Shown one piece after another: positions 23,411 through 30,598 of a stretch of DNA of 30,598 nucleotides. The stretch covers positions 1-30,598 of the forward strand of contig JBFOMB010000139.1 of assembly GCA_040830545.1 (NCBI GenBank), written 5' to 3'. Made by a program: the position numbers and the translations under genes. The notes beneath the pieces are model-generated. The model was not told where the DNA came from, ran no database searches, and worked only from the letters and a program-made list of their open reading frames with translations. How positions within the stretch are numbered: the first letter of the stretch is position 1; each line of letters starts with the position of its first letter. Source of the DNA: HXMU1420-2 sp040830545 (GTDB taxonomy: Bacteria > Pseudomonadota > Alphaproteobacteria > Rhodobacterales > Rhodobacteraceae).

Positions 23411-23989
23411 ATGTTTAATCCCATTCGTCCCCTGACCAGTTGCGCTGCTGTTGCCCTGATTGTTGTGCCGCCGATGCAGGCTGCGGCGCAAGTACCCGGT
23501 GCCGTCTATACAGTCGTTGTGCCGTCAGGCCAGTTTGGTTCGAACGCATTTGTTGGCGTGGTCGTTAGCGGCATCGCCGCAGCCAAGCAGTTTTGTTCCG
23601 ACCTGAATGACAGCGCGTTCCGCGTTGATTGCCTCGCAGAGCGTTTGGCGCTGGTGGCGAGTGAAATCCCGGCCGACAGCGACTATGCTGATGTGTCCGC
23701 CGTTCTGAAAGACACGTCAAACCAACTCGCGCAATTGGCGCGTAGCAACCGGGATGGTTCGCGTGGCCGCGCCCATGCCACACAACAGAAAACTCAGGAA
23801 CGGACGACACGCCCACTGACTCCGGTCGCTCCGGCCCAGCAGGCCGCTGTCAACCAGCAGGCCATCGCCATTCTGGAAAGCACGGAAACGATCCTGCTGC
23901 GCAGCGCAGAATCCTCCAAGGAAAAGCGCAACCAATACGCCAAGATCGCGGATGCTGTTGGGTCCAACAAGGTCCTGCTGCGCGCCTGA
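23411..23989 (+). CDS. Exported protein of unknown function
   Basis: The 192-residue product has a signal peptide (cleavage after QAAA at about residue 26). The mature part has two cysteines (C62 and C74) that could form a disulfide, a helical region with DTSNQLAQLARSNRDG at about 101-116, a Thr/Gln-rich linker, and a final helix of about 45 residues (NQQAIAILESTETILLRSAE). I recognise no family. GAGGATC precedes the ATG. It diverges from the Thr-rich exported protein at 23235 across 175 bp, which suggests a shared or related envelope role. A terminator follows. Confidence 0.78.
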   Translation: MFNPIRPLTSCAAVALIVVPPMQAAAQVPGAVYTVVVPSGQFGSNAFVGVVVSGIAAAKQFCSDLNDSAFRVDCLAERLALVASEIPADSDYADVSAVLKDTSNQLAQLARSNRDGSRGRAHATQQKTQERTTRPLTPVAPAQQAAVNQQAIAILESTETILLRSAESSKEKRNQYAKIADAVGSNKVLLRA

Positions 23990-24009
23990 TACGCACAAGA
24001 CCCATATGC

Positions 24010-24036
24010 ACGGCCCGGTTCCGCCCGGGCCGTTTT
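24010..24036 (+). terminator. Rho-independent terminator
   Basis: ACGGCCCGG (24010-24018) pairs with CCGGGCCGT (24025-24033) around a 6-base loop and ends in T. It lies 20 bp after the stop at 23989. Confidence 0.85.
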
Positions 24037-24054
24037 CCGTTGCACCCCCATCCC

Positions 24055-24116
24055 CTTTCATTGTTCCCAAAATACTCCGGGGGAGTCGCGCACCGCGCGA
24101 CGGGGGCCGGGCCCCC
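24055..24116 (+). repeat. Structured intergenic repeat, copy 1
   Basis: A 29-base core (24055-24083, ending in CTCCGGGGG) is followed by hairpin A (TCGCGC/GCGCGA, 24086-24100) and hairpin B (GGGGGC/GCCCCC, 24102-24116). The core matches the reverse complement of 26151-26179 at 27 of 29 positions, and the same two hairpins follow there. It sits between a terminator and the 3' end of rnpB. It looks like a REP-type element; a genome-wide count would confirm this. Confidence 0.75.
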
Positions 24117-24151
24117 AGCCTGGCCCAATGCAACACACCATGATCGAAAAA

Positions 24152-24556
24152 CGCGCGGAGAGCCTGTAAGCCGGATTCTGTGCCACAGCAGGTCGCCCCG
24201 CTGCGCGATGACCATTCCTCTAGGGCGTCCGTTACCGGGCGCCTCCAGCTGCCAACCCGACCCCTCTCGGCTGAAGCTGACCTAGCCATGTCCGCCGAAG
24301 CGGGCACAGGCGCGGGGGTCCTATTCGGCATTGCTCCCGGTGGGGCTTGCCTTGCCAGTCCTGTTGCCAGGCCCGCGGTGGGCTCTTACCCCACCGTTTC
24401 ATCCTTACCCGGGGCGGACCCGGGCGGTTTCATTTCTGTGGCGCTATCCGTCGGGTTGCCCCGCCCGGGCGTTACCCGGCACCGTTGCTTCAGGGAGTCC
24501 GGACTTTCCTCTGGGGTGGGTTGCCCCGCCCAAGCGGCCATCCAGCCCTCCACGCG
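24152..24556 (-). ncRNA. rnpB: RNase P RNA (M1 RNA), class A
   Basis: This is the catalytic RNA of RNase P, which removes 5' leaders from tRNA precursors. On the minus strand the conserved 5' block GAGGAAAGTCCGGACTCC lies at 24511-24494, the universal ACAGAATCCGGCTTA lies near the 3' end (24181-24167), and the ends pair to form helix P1 (from 24556 with the bases near 24152). The length of about 405 nt fits the bacterial A type. The 3' end is followed by five T on the minus strand, a natural stop signal. A candidate promoter (TTGACC at 24591-24586) lies upstream with spacing that would start near 24556. The exact ends are estimated from the P1 helix. Confidence 0.96.
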
Positions 24557-24562
24557 CCGGAC

Positions 24563-24591
24563 CCAGTGCCAGCAAAGCCGCTACGGGTCAA
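24563..24591 (-). promoter_or_regulatory. Candidate promoter of rnpB
   Basis: TTGACC (24591-24586, minus strand) is followed after 17 bp by CACTGG (24568-24563). The -10 is poor, but the predicted start falls close to the deduced 5' end of the RNA. It lies inside the leader between rnpB and the cyclase gene, which is read the other way. Confidence 0.4.
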
Positions 24592-24680
24592 GTCATCCAG
24601 ACCCAGACCGACATCTTGTGCCCGACGAGAACCATGCCCATGTCAGTTGCCTGCGTCGCAGTTTCAGCGGAGAACGACAC

Positions 24681-26096
24681 ATGACCACGGACCTGACATC
24701 GGCTCTCGAACAGCCCGCGCTGGGCTTGGGACACAACACGACCGACGTTGCGCGGTTTGTCGACCACTTGCTCAGCCTCCCTGACCACGAAGCCGCCCGC
24801 ATCAACCCGTTCAACTTCGCAGAGCGCGCGGGACTTCAGCCAGACACCGCAATCAACCTGTTTGTTCTGGGCACACGTCAGGGCTTCTTTGACCTGGAAT
24901 GGGGCATGGTCTGCCCAGGCTGTGCGGCGATTATGCAGCGTGCGCCGTCCATGGATCAAATCGCCGAAGAGCATGCACATTGTGCCTTCTGTGATATCGA
25001 CGTGGAAAGCTATCTGGACGACACGGTCGAGGTCACATTCAGCTATGTGCCCGCCGGACACACGCTGGACCTGCACGCGGATTTCGGGGCCTATCGCCAC
25101 TACTACACGTCCTCCAGCCACCCGCTACGCAATTTCTTCACGGAATATCAAAGCCGCAATCGCGCCTCGCACATCCAACTGGCACCGGGGGAGCAGACCG
25201 TTTGGACAGTCCCTGTAGACGCGGACGACCGCTACCGCGTCATGACATTGGAAGCCCACAGCGCGTTTGACATCGTGGGGCATGCCGAAGGCGGAGACAC
25301 CGAAGCGTGGATTGAGCTAAACGCGAACGGGTTTTCAAAGCGCGTTCTCGAACTCGCTGCAGGAGAGGCGCACATCACTTTATCGAACCAGACGGAAAAC
25401 CCGGCCTGGCTCAACATGGTGCGGATGCGACCGCAGGAGATTATCAAGGTTCTGGAAACGCAGGACCGGACGCTGGGTCCACGCCTGACGGGCAAACACC
25501 TGTTGGCCAACCAGACCTTTCGCGACAGTTTCTCACTCGACGACCTGGCGCCGGACCTGAAATTGAAGCTGCGCAGCCTGACATTGCTGTTTACAGACCT
25601 AAAGGGATCAACCGCACTTTACGATCGCGAGGGTGATCTGGCGGCGTATCGACTGGTGCAGGACCATTTTGTGGCTCTCAAGGACGTCGTGCGCGCGCAT
25701 TCCGGTGCGCTGGTCAAGACCATGGGGGATGCCGTCATGGCAGCCTTCCCGGATGGGAAGGACGGCGCGCGGGCAGCGGTGGACATGATGGCCGCGATGC
25801 AGCGGATCAAGGGCAACCGGTCAACGGACGACGTGGGGCTCAAGGTCGGGCTGCACAGCGGGCCGGCGCTGGCCATCAATTCAGGGCGCGATGTGGACTA
25901 TTTCGGGCAGACCGTGAACATCGCTGCGCGGGTTCAAGGACTGGCGGATGAAGGTGAGATCTGCATTTCTCGTGCTTTGGCAGAAACGGATGGCATCGGT
26001 GCAGTTCTGGCCGAGGCCGGGTATGCCGGACAGGCAGAGATCGCACATTTGAAAGGTGTCTCCTCGGACGAGGAAATCATGCGGTATCGGTTGTAA
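24681..26096 (+). CDS. Class III adenylate/guanylate cyclase with N-terminal DUF5939-like domain
   Basis: The 471-residue product has no membrane span or signal peptide. Residues about 20-270 form a regulatory region resembling DUF5939, including a zinc-ribbon-like CxxC (C78, C81) and HxHCxxC (C101, C104) pair. The class III catalytic domain spans about 297-471. Metal aspartates D306 (FTDLKGST) and D350 (KTMGDAV) are present, K346 and D406 (VDYFG) fit adenine recognition, and N413 with R417 (VNIAARV) fit the transition state. All key catalytic residues seem intact, so cAMP synthesis is expected. The ATG at 24681 follows CGGAGAA. The frame is open far upstream, but that part is the antisense of rnpB. 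The flanking repeats isolate it from other genes. Confidence 0.9.
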   Translation: MTTDLTSALEQPALGLGHNTTDVARFVDHLLSLPDHEAARINPFNFAERAGLQPDTAINLFVLGTRQGFFDLEWGMVCPGCAAIMQRAPSMDQIAEEHAHCAFCDIDVESYLDDTVEVTFSYVPAGHTLDLHADFGAYRHYYTSSSHPLRNFFTEYQSRNRASHIQLAPGEQTVWTVPVDADDRYRVMTLEAHSAFDIVGHAEGGDTEAWIELNANGFSKRVLELAAGEAHITLSNQTENPAWLNMVRMRPQEIIKVLETQDRTLGPRLTGKHLLANQTFRDSFSLDDLAPDLKLKLRSLTLLFTDLKGSTALYDREGDLAAYRLVQDHFVALKDVVRAHSGALVKTMGDAVMAAFPDGKDGARAAVDMMAAMQRIKGNRSTDDVGLKVGLHSGPALAINSGRDVDYFGQTVNIAARVQGLADEGEICISRALAETDGIGAVLAEAGYAGQAEIAHLKGVSSDEEIMRYRL

Positions 26097-26115
26097 ATCG
26101 CTGTTGGGGTGGAAT

Positions 26116-26179
26116 GGGGGCGCTGCCCCCCGGCTTGGCAGGCAAGCCTCCCCCCGGAGTATTTTCAGAACAATGAAAG
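26116..26179 (-). repeat. Structured intergenic repeat, copy 2 (inverted)
   Basis: Read on the minus strand, the 29-base core (26179-26151) is followed by hairpin A (GGCTTG/CAAGCC, 26148-26132) and hairpin B (GGGGGC/GCCCCC, 26130-26116). Stem A differs in sequence from copy 1 but is still paired. It lies between the cyclase stop and the ampD stop and could act as a transcript end for both. Confidence 0.75.
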
Positions 26180-26195
26180 ATGGGGCTGTCGCGGG

Positions 26196-26690
26196 CTAGG
26201 CGCTGGCGCTTCGACGGAAGGGGTGGGCCAGGCCCTGTCGTTCCAGTCGCAGCCAGTCGAATCTGGGGCCCGGGTCAATCTTGCGGCCTGGCGCGCTGTC
26301 AGAGTGGCCGATGACACCTTCTGGCTGAATGTCCCAACGGGACATTATTCCCGGCAAGAGCTGTTCCAACGTTGCCATCTGCGGTTCGGCAAAAGGGTGT
26401 GTGCCGCGATTGTCCAGTTCAATACCGATGGAGCGGGAATTGATGTCGTCGCGTCCCAGCCAATTTCCAGCCCCAGCATGCCAGGCGCGCTCAGCTTCCT
26501 CGACCAGCTGCCATAGCGTGCCATCTGCCTCGATCAGGTAGTGGGCGGAAACTTCGGCTTCGGGATCACATAGACGCTCCAGCGCCGCGCTGGCGCTGGA
26601 CATAGCGGTGTAGTGAATCACGATCAGTTCTGGCAACAAACCATCCCGCCGCGTTCCGAAATTGGGCGACGGATGCCAGCGTGGCGTCAC
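26196..26690 (-). CDS. ampD: 1,6-anhydro-N-acetylmuramyl-L-alanine amidase, AmpD-type
   Basis: The 164-residue product is an amidase-2 (PGRP-fold) zinc enzyme. The ligands fit AmpD: H26 in IVIHYTA, H129 in VIGHSDSAPGRK and D139 in KIDPGPRFDW. There is no signal peptide, so a cytoplasmic cell-wall recycling role (cleaving anhydro-muropeptides) is likeliest, as for AmpD. It starts with GTG 5 bp after the stop of the upstream lipoprotein gene, with AAGG before it. It is the last gene of the minus-strand cluster gatC-gatA-lipoprotein-ampD. Confidence 0.92.
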   Translation of the reverse strand: MTPRWHPSPNFGTRRDGLLPELIVIHYTAMSSASAALERLCDPEAEVSAHYLIEADGTLWQLVEEAERAWHAGAGNWLGRDDINSRSIGIELDNRGTHPFAEPQMATLEQLLPGIMSRWDIQPEGVIGHSDSAPGRKIDPGPRFDWLRLERQGLAHPFRRSASA

Positions 26691-26695
26691 TTGGA

Positions 26696-27508
26696 TCAGC
26701 CTTGGGCCGCCAATCGGAATGGCCGTGGGTCCCAGGAACAGGCAAAGCCGTCCCCGTCCGGGTCCAGCGCCAGACGATCCCTTTGCGGACCGCCACGCGA
26801 CAGAAACTCGATCTGGGCCTGATCAGGCGACGGGAACTTGGCGCAGTTCCGCTGCGATTTGGTGGCCAGGTTCAAACCAGTGCGCTGATAGACACGCGCG
26901 CCCGGATTGTTCTGCGTGCTGAGCGCGTAGGTCACGATGTTCGGCCCGGTGTCACTCGGACGATCCGGCAGGGCCGTTGGCGCAACCGCCTGATAGCTTT
27001 GCTTGTTCTTCGCGATCCGGGCGGCGTCGCTTTCGATGCTTTCGCGCGAGGACACAGCGGCGAAATCGTTTTCGTCCGAAATGGCCGGATTGCTCAGCGC
27101 TTGCGGTGCCGGGTTCGAAGGGCTGGCCTCCAGCGGGGCAACACCGGAATTCTGCGAGGCCGCAGCCAGTGCAGCGGCGGTTTCCTGTGCGATGTCATCC
27201 GCGCTGCCGGTTTGGGAAGTGTCGGCGCGGCTCACGACAACAGGCTGTGCTGTATCGGTCTGCGTTGCGGCGACGGCAGTTGGCGCGGCCAACGGCGTGG
27301 TCCCGACCAGTGGTTGCGCCGGTGCCAACGTTTCCTGCGACACCACACGCGGTGGCGGAACAGAGGCCCCGGTGCGCGCGCCGGCAATTGCAGCCTCCTG
27401 CTCCAACGCTTCGTCAAAGGTTGTGTCAAACCCCGCCCCGCTGTCGGGAATCTGGGGCGCACAGGCCACAGCCAGCCCGAGGGCTGCCATCGAAATCAAA
27501 ACGCGCAT
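26696..27508 (-). CDS. Lipoprotein with Excalibur-like C-terminal motif
   Basis: The 270-residue product has a lipoprotein signal (ISMAALGLAVACAPQ, lipidated Cys16). A long Ala/Thr/Ser/Pro/Gln-rich disordered region follows (about 25-190), then a globular end of about 60 residues carrying RNCAKFPSPDQAQ and DPDGDGFACSWDP. The last motif resembles the Excalibur (DxDxDGxxC) calcium-binding element, with two cysteines likely paired. This suggests a calcium-stabilised surface or periplasmic domain on a flexible stalk. AGGA precedes the ATG. It lies 42 bp after gatA and 5 bp before ampD on the same strand. Confidence 0.82.
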   Translation of the reverse strand: MRVLISMAALGLAVACAPQIPDSGAGFDTTFDEALEQEAAIAGARTGASVPPPRVVSQETLAPAQPLVGTTPLAAPTAVAATQTDTAQPVVVSRADTSQTGSADDIAQETAAALAAASQNSGVAPLEASPSNPAPQALSNPAISDENDFAAVSSRESIESDAARIAKNKQSYQAVAPTALPDRPSDTGPNIVTYALSTQNNPGARVYQRTGLNLATKSQRNCAKFPSPDQAQIEFLSRGGPQRDRLALDPDGDGFACSWDPRPFRLAAQG

Positions 27509-27550
27509 ACTGCTATCCTGCCGTTTGTTTTTCTTTCTTTGCGACGGAGT

Positions 27551-29044
27551 TTACCACCATTTTGCCGGTTTGGCCACAAAACCGGCGGCATTTTCAAGAA
27601 CCTGTGCGGCATTCAGCAGATCGCCCTCTTCCCAGGGACGTCCAATCAGCTGCAGACCCAGTGGGAGACCTTGCTTATCCAGCCCCGCAGGTACAGCGAC
27701 TCCGGGCAGGCCAGCAAGGTTCACGGTCACGGTGAAGATGTCGTTCAGATACATCTGGACCGGGTCGGCATCCGCCATCTCACCCAGGCCAAAAGCTGCA
27801 GATGGCGTGGCCGGGGTCAGGATGTAGTCCACCCCATTCGCAAACGCGTCTTCAAAGTCCTTCTTGATCAGCGTCCGTACCTTGCGTGCACGGTTGTAAT
27901 AGGCGTCATAGAAGCCCGCCGACAGCACATAGGTGCCAATCATCACGCGGCGTTGCACCTCGGCTCCGAACCCTTCGGCGCGGGTCTTCTCGTACATCTC
28001 AGTAATACCATCACCCTGTGCCATCTGCGCGCGGTGCCCATAGCGCACACCGTCGTAACGGGCGAGGTTCGACGACGCCTCTGCCGGAGCAATTACGTAG
28101 TAAGCGGGCAGCGCGTATTTCGTGTGCGGCAAAGAGATGTCGACGATCTTCGCGCCCGCGTCTTCCATCATCTTGCGGCCTTCAGCCCACAACGCCTCAA
28201 TCTCTTCGGGCATGCCGTCCATGCGATATTCTCGCGGAATGCCGATGGTTTTGCCGCGAATGTCACCGGTCAGCATGGCCTCGAAATCCGGCACAGCCAG
28301 TTCGGCCGAGGTGCTGTCCATCGGGTCATGGCCGCACATTGCCTCCAGCATGATCGCAGCGTCGCGCACCGATTTGGTCATTGGACCGGCCTGATCCAAG
28401 GAAGAGGCAAAGGCCACGATGCCCCAGCGCGAACAGCGGCCATAGGTCGGTTTGATGCCGGTGATGCCTGCAAATGCAGCAGGCTGGCGGATAGAGCCGC
28501 CGGTGTCCGTGCCAGTTGCGGCCAGGCACAGGTCAGCCGCCACAGCAGAAGCGGAGCCACCGGAAGAGCCACCGGGGGTCAGCGGTGTGTCTTCATTCCC
28601 GCGCCGCCAGGGGTTCACCACGTCGCCATAGCAGGACGTTTCGTTGGAGGAGCCCATGGCGAATTCGTCCATGTTGAGTTTGCCCAACATGACTGCGCCT
28701 GCGTCCTGCAGCTTCTGACTGACCGTGGATTCGTATTCGGGTTTGAAACCGCCCAGAATGTTCGACGCGGCCTGACTCAGCACACCCTTGGTGCAGAACA
28801 GGTCCTTGATGCCGATGGGCAAACCGCACATTTTCGGCGCGTCCCCGGCCTGCAAACGCGCATCAGCAGCCTGTGCCCGCTCCATCGCAATCTCGGGCGT
28901 CTTGTGCACAAATGCGTTCAGGGCGCCCGCGCCTTCAATGGCATCCAGACAGGCCTGCGTCAGGTCAACCGACGTCACCTCGCCCTTTTTCAACAGATCG
29001 CGGCCCTCGGCCAGGCCCAAGCTGTTCAACGATGTTTCGCTCAT
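27551..29044 (-). CDS. gatA: Asp-tRNA(Asn)/Glu-tRNA(Gln) amidotransferase subunit A
   Basis: The 497-residue product is an amidase-signature enzyme. The catalytic Ser-cis-Ser-Lys triad is visible: K80 in PIGIKDLF, S160 in TPGGSSGGSA and S184 in DTGGSIRQPAA. GatA releases ammonia from glutamine for the transamidation of misacylated Glu-tRNA(Gln) or Asp-tRNA(Asn), together with GatB and GatC. A GTG at 29053 overlaps the gatC stop, but GGAG eight bases before the ATG at 29044 favours that ATG. gatC lies directly upstream. gatB is not in this window. A GTG start would add only three residues. Confidence 0.96.
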   Translation of the reverse strand: MSETSLNSLGLAEGRDLLKKGEVTSVDLTQACLDAIEGAGALNAFVHKTPEIAMERAQAADARLQAGDAPKMCGLPIGIKDLFCTKGVLSQAASNILGGFKPEYESTVSQKLQDAGAVMLGKLNMDEFAMGSSNETSCYGDVVNPWRRGNEDTPLTPGGSSGGSASAVAADLCLAATGTDTGGSIRQPAAFAGITGIKPTYGRCSRWGIVAFASSLDQAGPMTKSVRDAAIMLEAMCGHDPMDSTSAELAVPDFEAMLTGDIRGKTIGIPREYRMDGMPEEIEALWAEGRKMMEDAGAKIVDISLPHTKYALPAYYVIAPAEASSNLARYDGVRYGHRAQMAQGDGITEMYEKTRAEGFGAEVQRRVMIGTYVLSAGFYDAYYNRARKVRTLIKKDFEDAFANGVDYILTPATPSAAFGLGEMADADPVQMYLNDIFTVTVNLAGLPGVAVPAGLDKQGLPLGLQLIGRPWEEGDLLNAAQVLENAAGFVAKPAKWW

Positions 29045-29049
29045 CCCGT

Positions 29050-29337
29050 TCACTCCACAACCTTGGGCACGGCAAAGAAGCCCTCACGCGCATCGGGCGC
29101 GTTGGCCAGCACCTTTTCTGGCATGTCGCCAGTCGTTACTTCGTCTGTGCGCCGCTTGAGCCGCATCGGGGTCACTGACACCATCGGCTCAACGCCTTCG
29201 ACATCCACTTCGCCCAATTGCTCGATAAAGCCGAGGATCGTATTGAATTCCGAGGCCAGTGCCGGAAGATCAGCGTCTTCGACCTTGATCCGGGCCAGCT
29301 TGGCGACCTTTGCGGCCGTGCTTTCGTCGATGGACAT
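29050..29337 (-). CDS. gatC: Asp-tRNA(Asn)/Glu-tRNA(Gln) amidotransferase subunit C
   Basis: The 95-residue product has the GatC layout: the start DESTAAKVAKLARIKVED, the helix FNTILGFIEQLGEVD, the central VEPMVSVTPMRLKRRTDEV, and the tail REGFFAVPKVVE. GatC is a small clamp that stabilises the GatA-GatB pair. AAGGGG lies before the ATG. The coding region abuts gatA, with its stop five bases upstream of the gatA ATG. Confidence 0.96.
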   Translation of the reverse strand: MSIDESTAAKVAKLARIKVEDADLPALASEFNTILGFIEQLGEVDVEGVEPMVSVTPMRLKRRTDEVTTGDMPEKVLANAPDAREGFFAVPKVVE

Positions 29338-29468
29338 GGGACACCCCTTTGATGCGTCTCGCGCGGTTTATCCTTGTGCGTGGAGGGCTTCAAGAGCGTG
29401 TGCAAAGCGGACTTGCGATGGCGGGGTTCTGCGCGCAGGATCGGGCGAATTTTGCGAAGGGGCATAGC

Positions 29469-30497
29469 ATGAAAAACACCCAGGTCATTCTGGCGCGCCG
29501 TCCGATTGGGGTGCCGCAGGCGGAACATTTTGAACTGGTCGAGTCGGAGGTGCCTGATCCGGGGCCGGGACAATTGGTCGTGCGTCTGTCCCATTGGTCG
29601 GTTGATCCGGCCATGCGGGGTTGGGCCAACGATGTGCCGAACTATTCGCCGCCCGTGGAGCTGGGGACGCCAATGCGCTCCTTTGCGGTCGGGGAGGTCG
29701 TTGCCTCGCGCCATGAGGGCTATGCCGAGGGTGACGTGGTGGAAGGCCTGTTGGGGTGGCAAACCCATGCGCTGACCGACGGGTCGAATATCGGGCACAA
29801 GGTGACGGAAACGGATTTGCCGCGATCCTATGCGTTGGGCGTGATGGGGCTGAATGGGCTGACGGCGTATTTTGGCGTGATCGAGACATTGGGCGTGCGC
29901 AAGGGTGACACGGTTGTTGTGTCGACAGCGGCGGGTGCAGTCGGGTCAGCGGTTGGCCAGATTTCCAAAATCCTCGGCGCGCGGACGGTTGGTATTGCAG
30001 GTGGACCAGCAAAGGCTCAACAATGCCTAGACGAATTCGGCTATGACGCCGCCATCGACTACAAATCCGAGGACGTTGCAGCAGCCGTTGCCGAGGCCTG
30101 CCCGGACGGGGTGAACTGCTATTTCGACAACACCTGCGGGCCCATTTCCGACGCGGTCATGACGAAACTGGCGATCGGCGCGCGGATCGCCATCTGCGGC
30201 ACGGCCGCGATCACGGAATGGGACCCCCTGCCCGTCGGTCCCCGCGTGCATCGGCAATTGCTGGTGGCCCGCGCGCGGATGCAGGGGCTGTTGATCTTCG
30301 ACTTTGCGGATCGCTATGCCGAGGCGCGCACGGCTTTGGCCGGTTGGTTACGCGAAGGAAAACTCAGCGTTCGGGAACATATCCTGCAAGGGCCAGAGGC
30401 CGCACTGGGTGCGATTGCGATGCTCTATGCCGGGGAAAACACCGGCAAGCTGATCGTGGCGGTTGGATTAGGGGCAAACCGGTTCAAAACGGGTTGA
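29469..30497 (+). CDS. MDR-family NADP-dependent oxidoreductase (CurA/leukotriene B4 dehydrogenase type)
   Basis: The 342-residue product matches the zinc-independent MDR branch of curcumin/prostaglandin reductases and leukotriene B4 dehydrogenases. The N-terminus has ARRPIGVPQAEHFELVE and a substrate loop with SVDPAMRGW. The dinucleotide motif STAAGAVGSAVGQ lies at about 157-169, and the NADP loop GIAGGPAKAQQC follows. A YFDNTCGPISDAV segment and C-terminal ILQGPEAALGAIAMLYAGEN are typical. It should reduce double bonds of enones with NADPH in the cytoplasm. The ATG at 29469 follows GAAGGGG; upstream codons in frame belong to the gatC leader region. It diverges from gatC across 131 bp. Confidence 0.92.
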   Translation: MKNTQVILARRPIGVPQAEHFELVESEVPDPGPGQLVVRLSHWSVDPAMRGWANDVPNYSPPVELGTPMRSFAVGEVVASRHEGYAEGDVVEGLLGWQTHALTDGSNIGHKVTETDLPRSYALGVMGLNGLTAYFGVIETLGVRKGDTVVVSTAAGAVGSAVGQISKILGARTVGIAGGPAKAQQCLDEFGYDAAIDYKSEDVAAAVAEACPDGVNCYFDNTCGPISDAVMTKLAIGARIAICGTAAITEWDPLPVGPRVHRQLLVARARMQGLLIFDFADRYAEARTALAGWLREGKLSVREHILQGPEAALGAIAMLYAGENTGKLIVAVGLGANRFKTG

Positions 30498-30499
30498 CC

Positions 30500-30520
30500 A
30501 AGGGGTTTTGAAAGCCCTTT
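30500..30520 (+). terminator. Weak hairpin after the oxidoreductase
   Basis: AAGGG (30500-30504) pairs with CCCTT (30515-30519), and AT-rich inner bases can pair partly. The T-run is short. It may be a weak terminator. Confidence 0.3.
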
Positions 30521-30547
30521 ATCCGGTCAAATTGAAAACGCAGCCCC

Positions 30548-30598
30548 ATGAAAATCACCCCTCTTCATATTAACCCTTCCCCCCAAGAAGTGGGACGG
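30548..30598 (+). CDS. Possible start of another gene (cut by window end)
   Basis: An ATG at 30548 begins a frame that stays open for 17 codons to the window end (MKITPLHINPSPQEVGR). No ribosome binding site is visible and the fragment is too short to identify. Listed only as a possibility. Confidence 0.2.
   Translation, partial: MKITPLHINPSPQEVGR

Noticed and set aside
24180..24680. A long open frame that would extend the cyclase N-terminus by about 167 residues
   Set aside because: It is the antisense of RNase P RNA, which is certain from its conserved blocks; the cyclase has a good ribosome binding site and start at 24681.
26681..29467. A plus-strand open frame of 928 codons opposite gatC, gatA and the lipoprotein gene
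   Set aside because: The real genes on the other strand have catalytic motifs and ribosome binding sites; this frame has none and is Arg-rich.
1..30598. CRISPR arrays, insertion sequences, prophage genes and tRNAs
   Set aside because: No direct-repeat arrays, transposase or integrase frames, or tRNA cloverleaf sequences were seen.

Overview
The window looks like ordinary chromosome from a marine alphaproteobacterium of the Rhodobacteraceae (roseobacter-type). The evidence is high-GC coding sequence, homodimeric (AceE-type) pyruvate dehydrogenase followed by an E3 that carries its own lipoyl domain, a PraR-type XRE regulator, a DUF1127 protein, and an alphaproteobacterial RNase P RNA. No prophage, insertion sequence, CRISPR array or tRNA was seen. 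The family and genus placement is inference from gene content.

Layout: 1-3251 is the end of the pyruvate dehydrogenase operon (aceE 3' end, aceF, lpdA), closed by a strong hairpin terminator. 3328-6692 holds a small exported protein, a GT-A-like glycosyltransferase, a lipoprotein and O-acetylhomoserine sulfhydrylase. 6722-10236 holds a periplasmic SIMPL protein and a large one-membrane-span protein that looks like a fusion of GspL-like and GspC-like domains. 10250-11322 is a DcaP-like porin broken by a one-base frameshift. 11523-15193 holds 4-hydroxyphenylpyruvate dioxygenase, a divergent Lrp/AsnC regulator and a Kef-type cation/proton antiporter. 15221-17782 (minus strand) holds an 8-oxoguanine deaminase-like amidohydrolase, a HisN-type phosphatase and a PraR-like repressor. 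18099-20277 holds a quinone oxidoreductase, a LysR regulator and a divergent DUF1127 protein. 20547-22738 holds a Bax-inhibitor-1 family membrane protein, a lipoprotein, a GNAT acetyltransferase and rpmG. 22864-23989 is a divergent pair of small exported proteins. 24010-26179 holds RNase P RNA and a soluble class III adenylate cyclase, flanked by two inverted copies of a structured repeat. 26196-29337 (minus strand) runs gatC-gatA-lipoprotein-ampD, and the window ends with an MDR-family NADP-dependent oxidoreductase.

Most genes are housekeeping or central metabolism: acetyl-CoA supply, methionine synthesis, tyrosine breakdown, purine salvage, histidine synthesis, Gln-tRNA amidation and cell-wall recycling. 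The parts worth a second look are the orphan GspL/GspC-like fusion, the structured repeat pair around rnpB and the cyclase, the YjbE/GfcA-like threonine-rich exported protein with its unknown divergent partner, the LysR/DUF1127 locus with a hairpin-rich 3' region, and the frameshifted porin.
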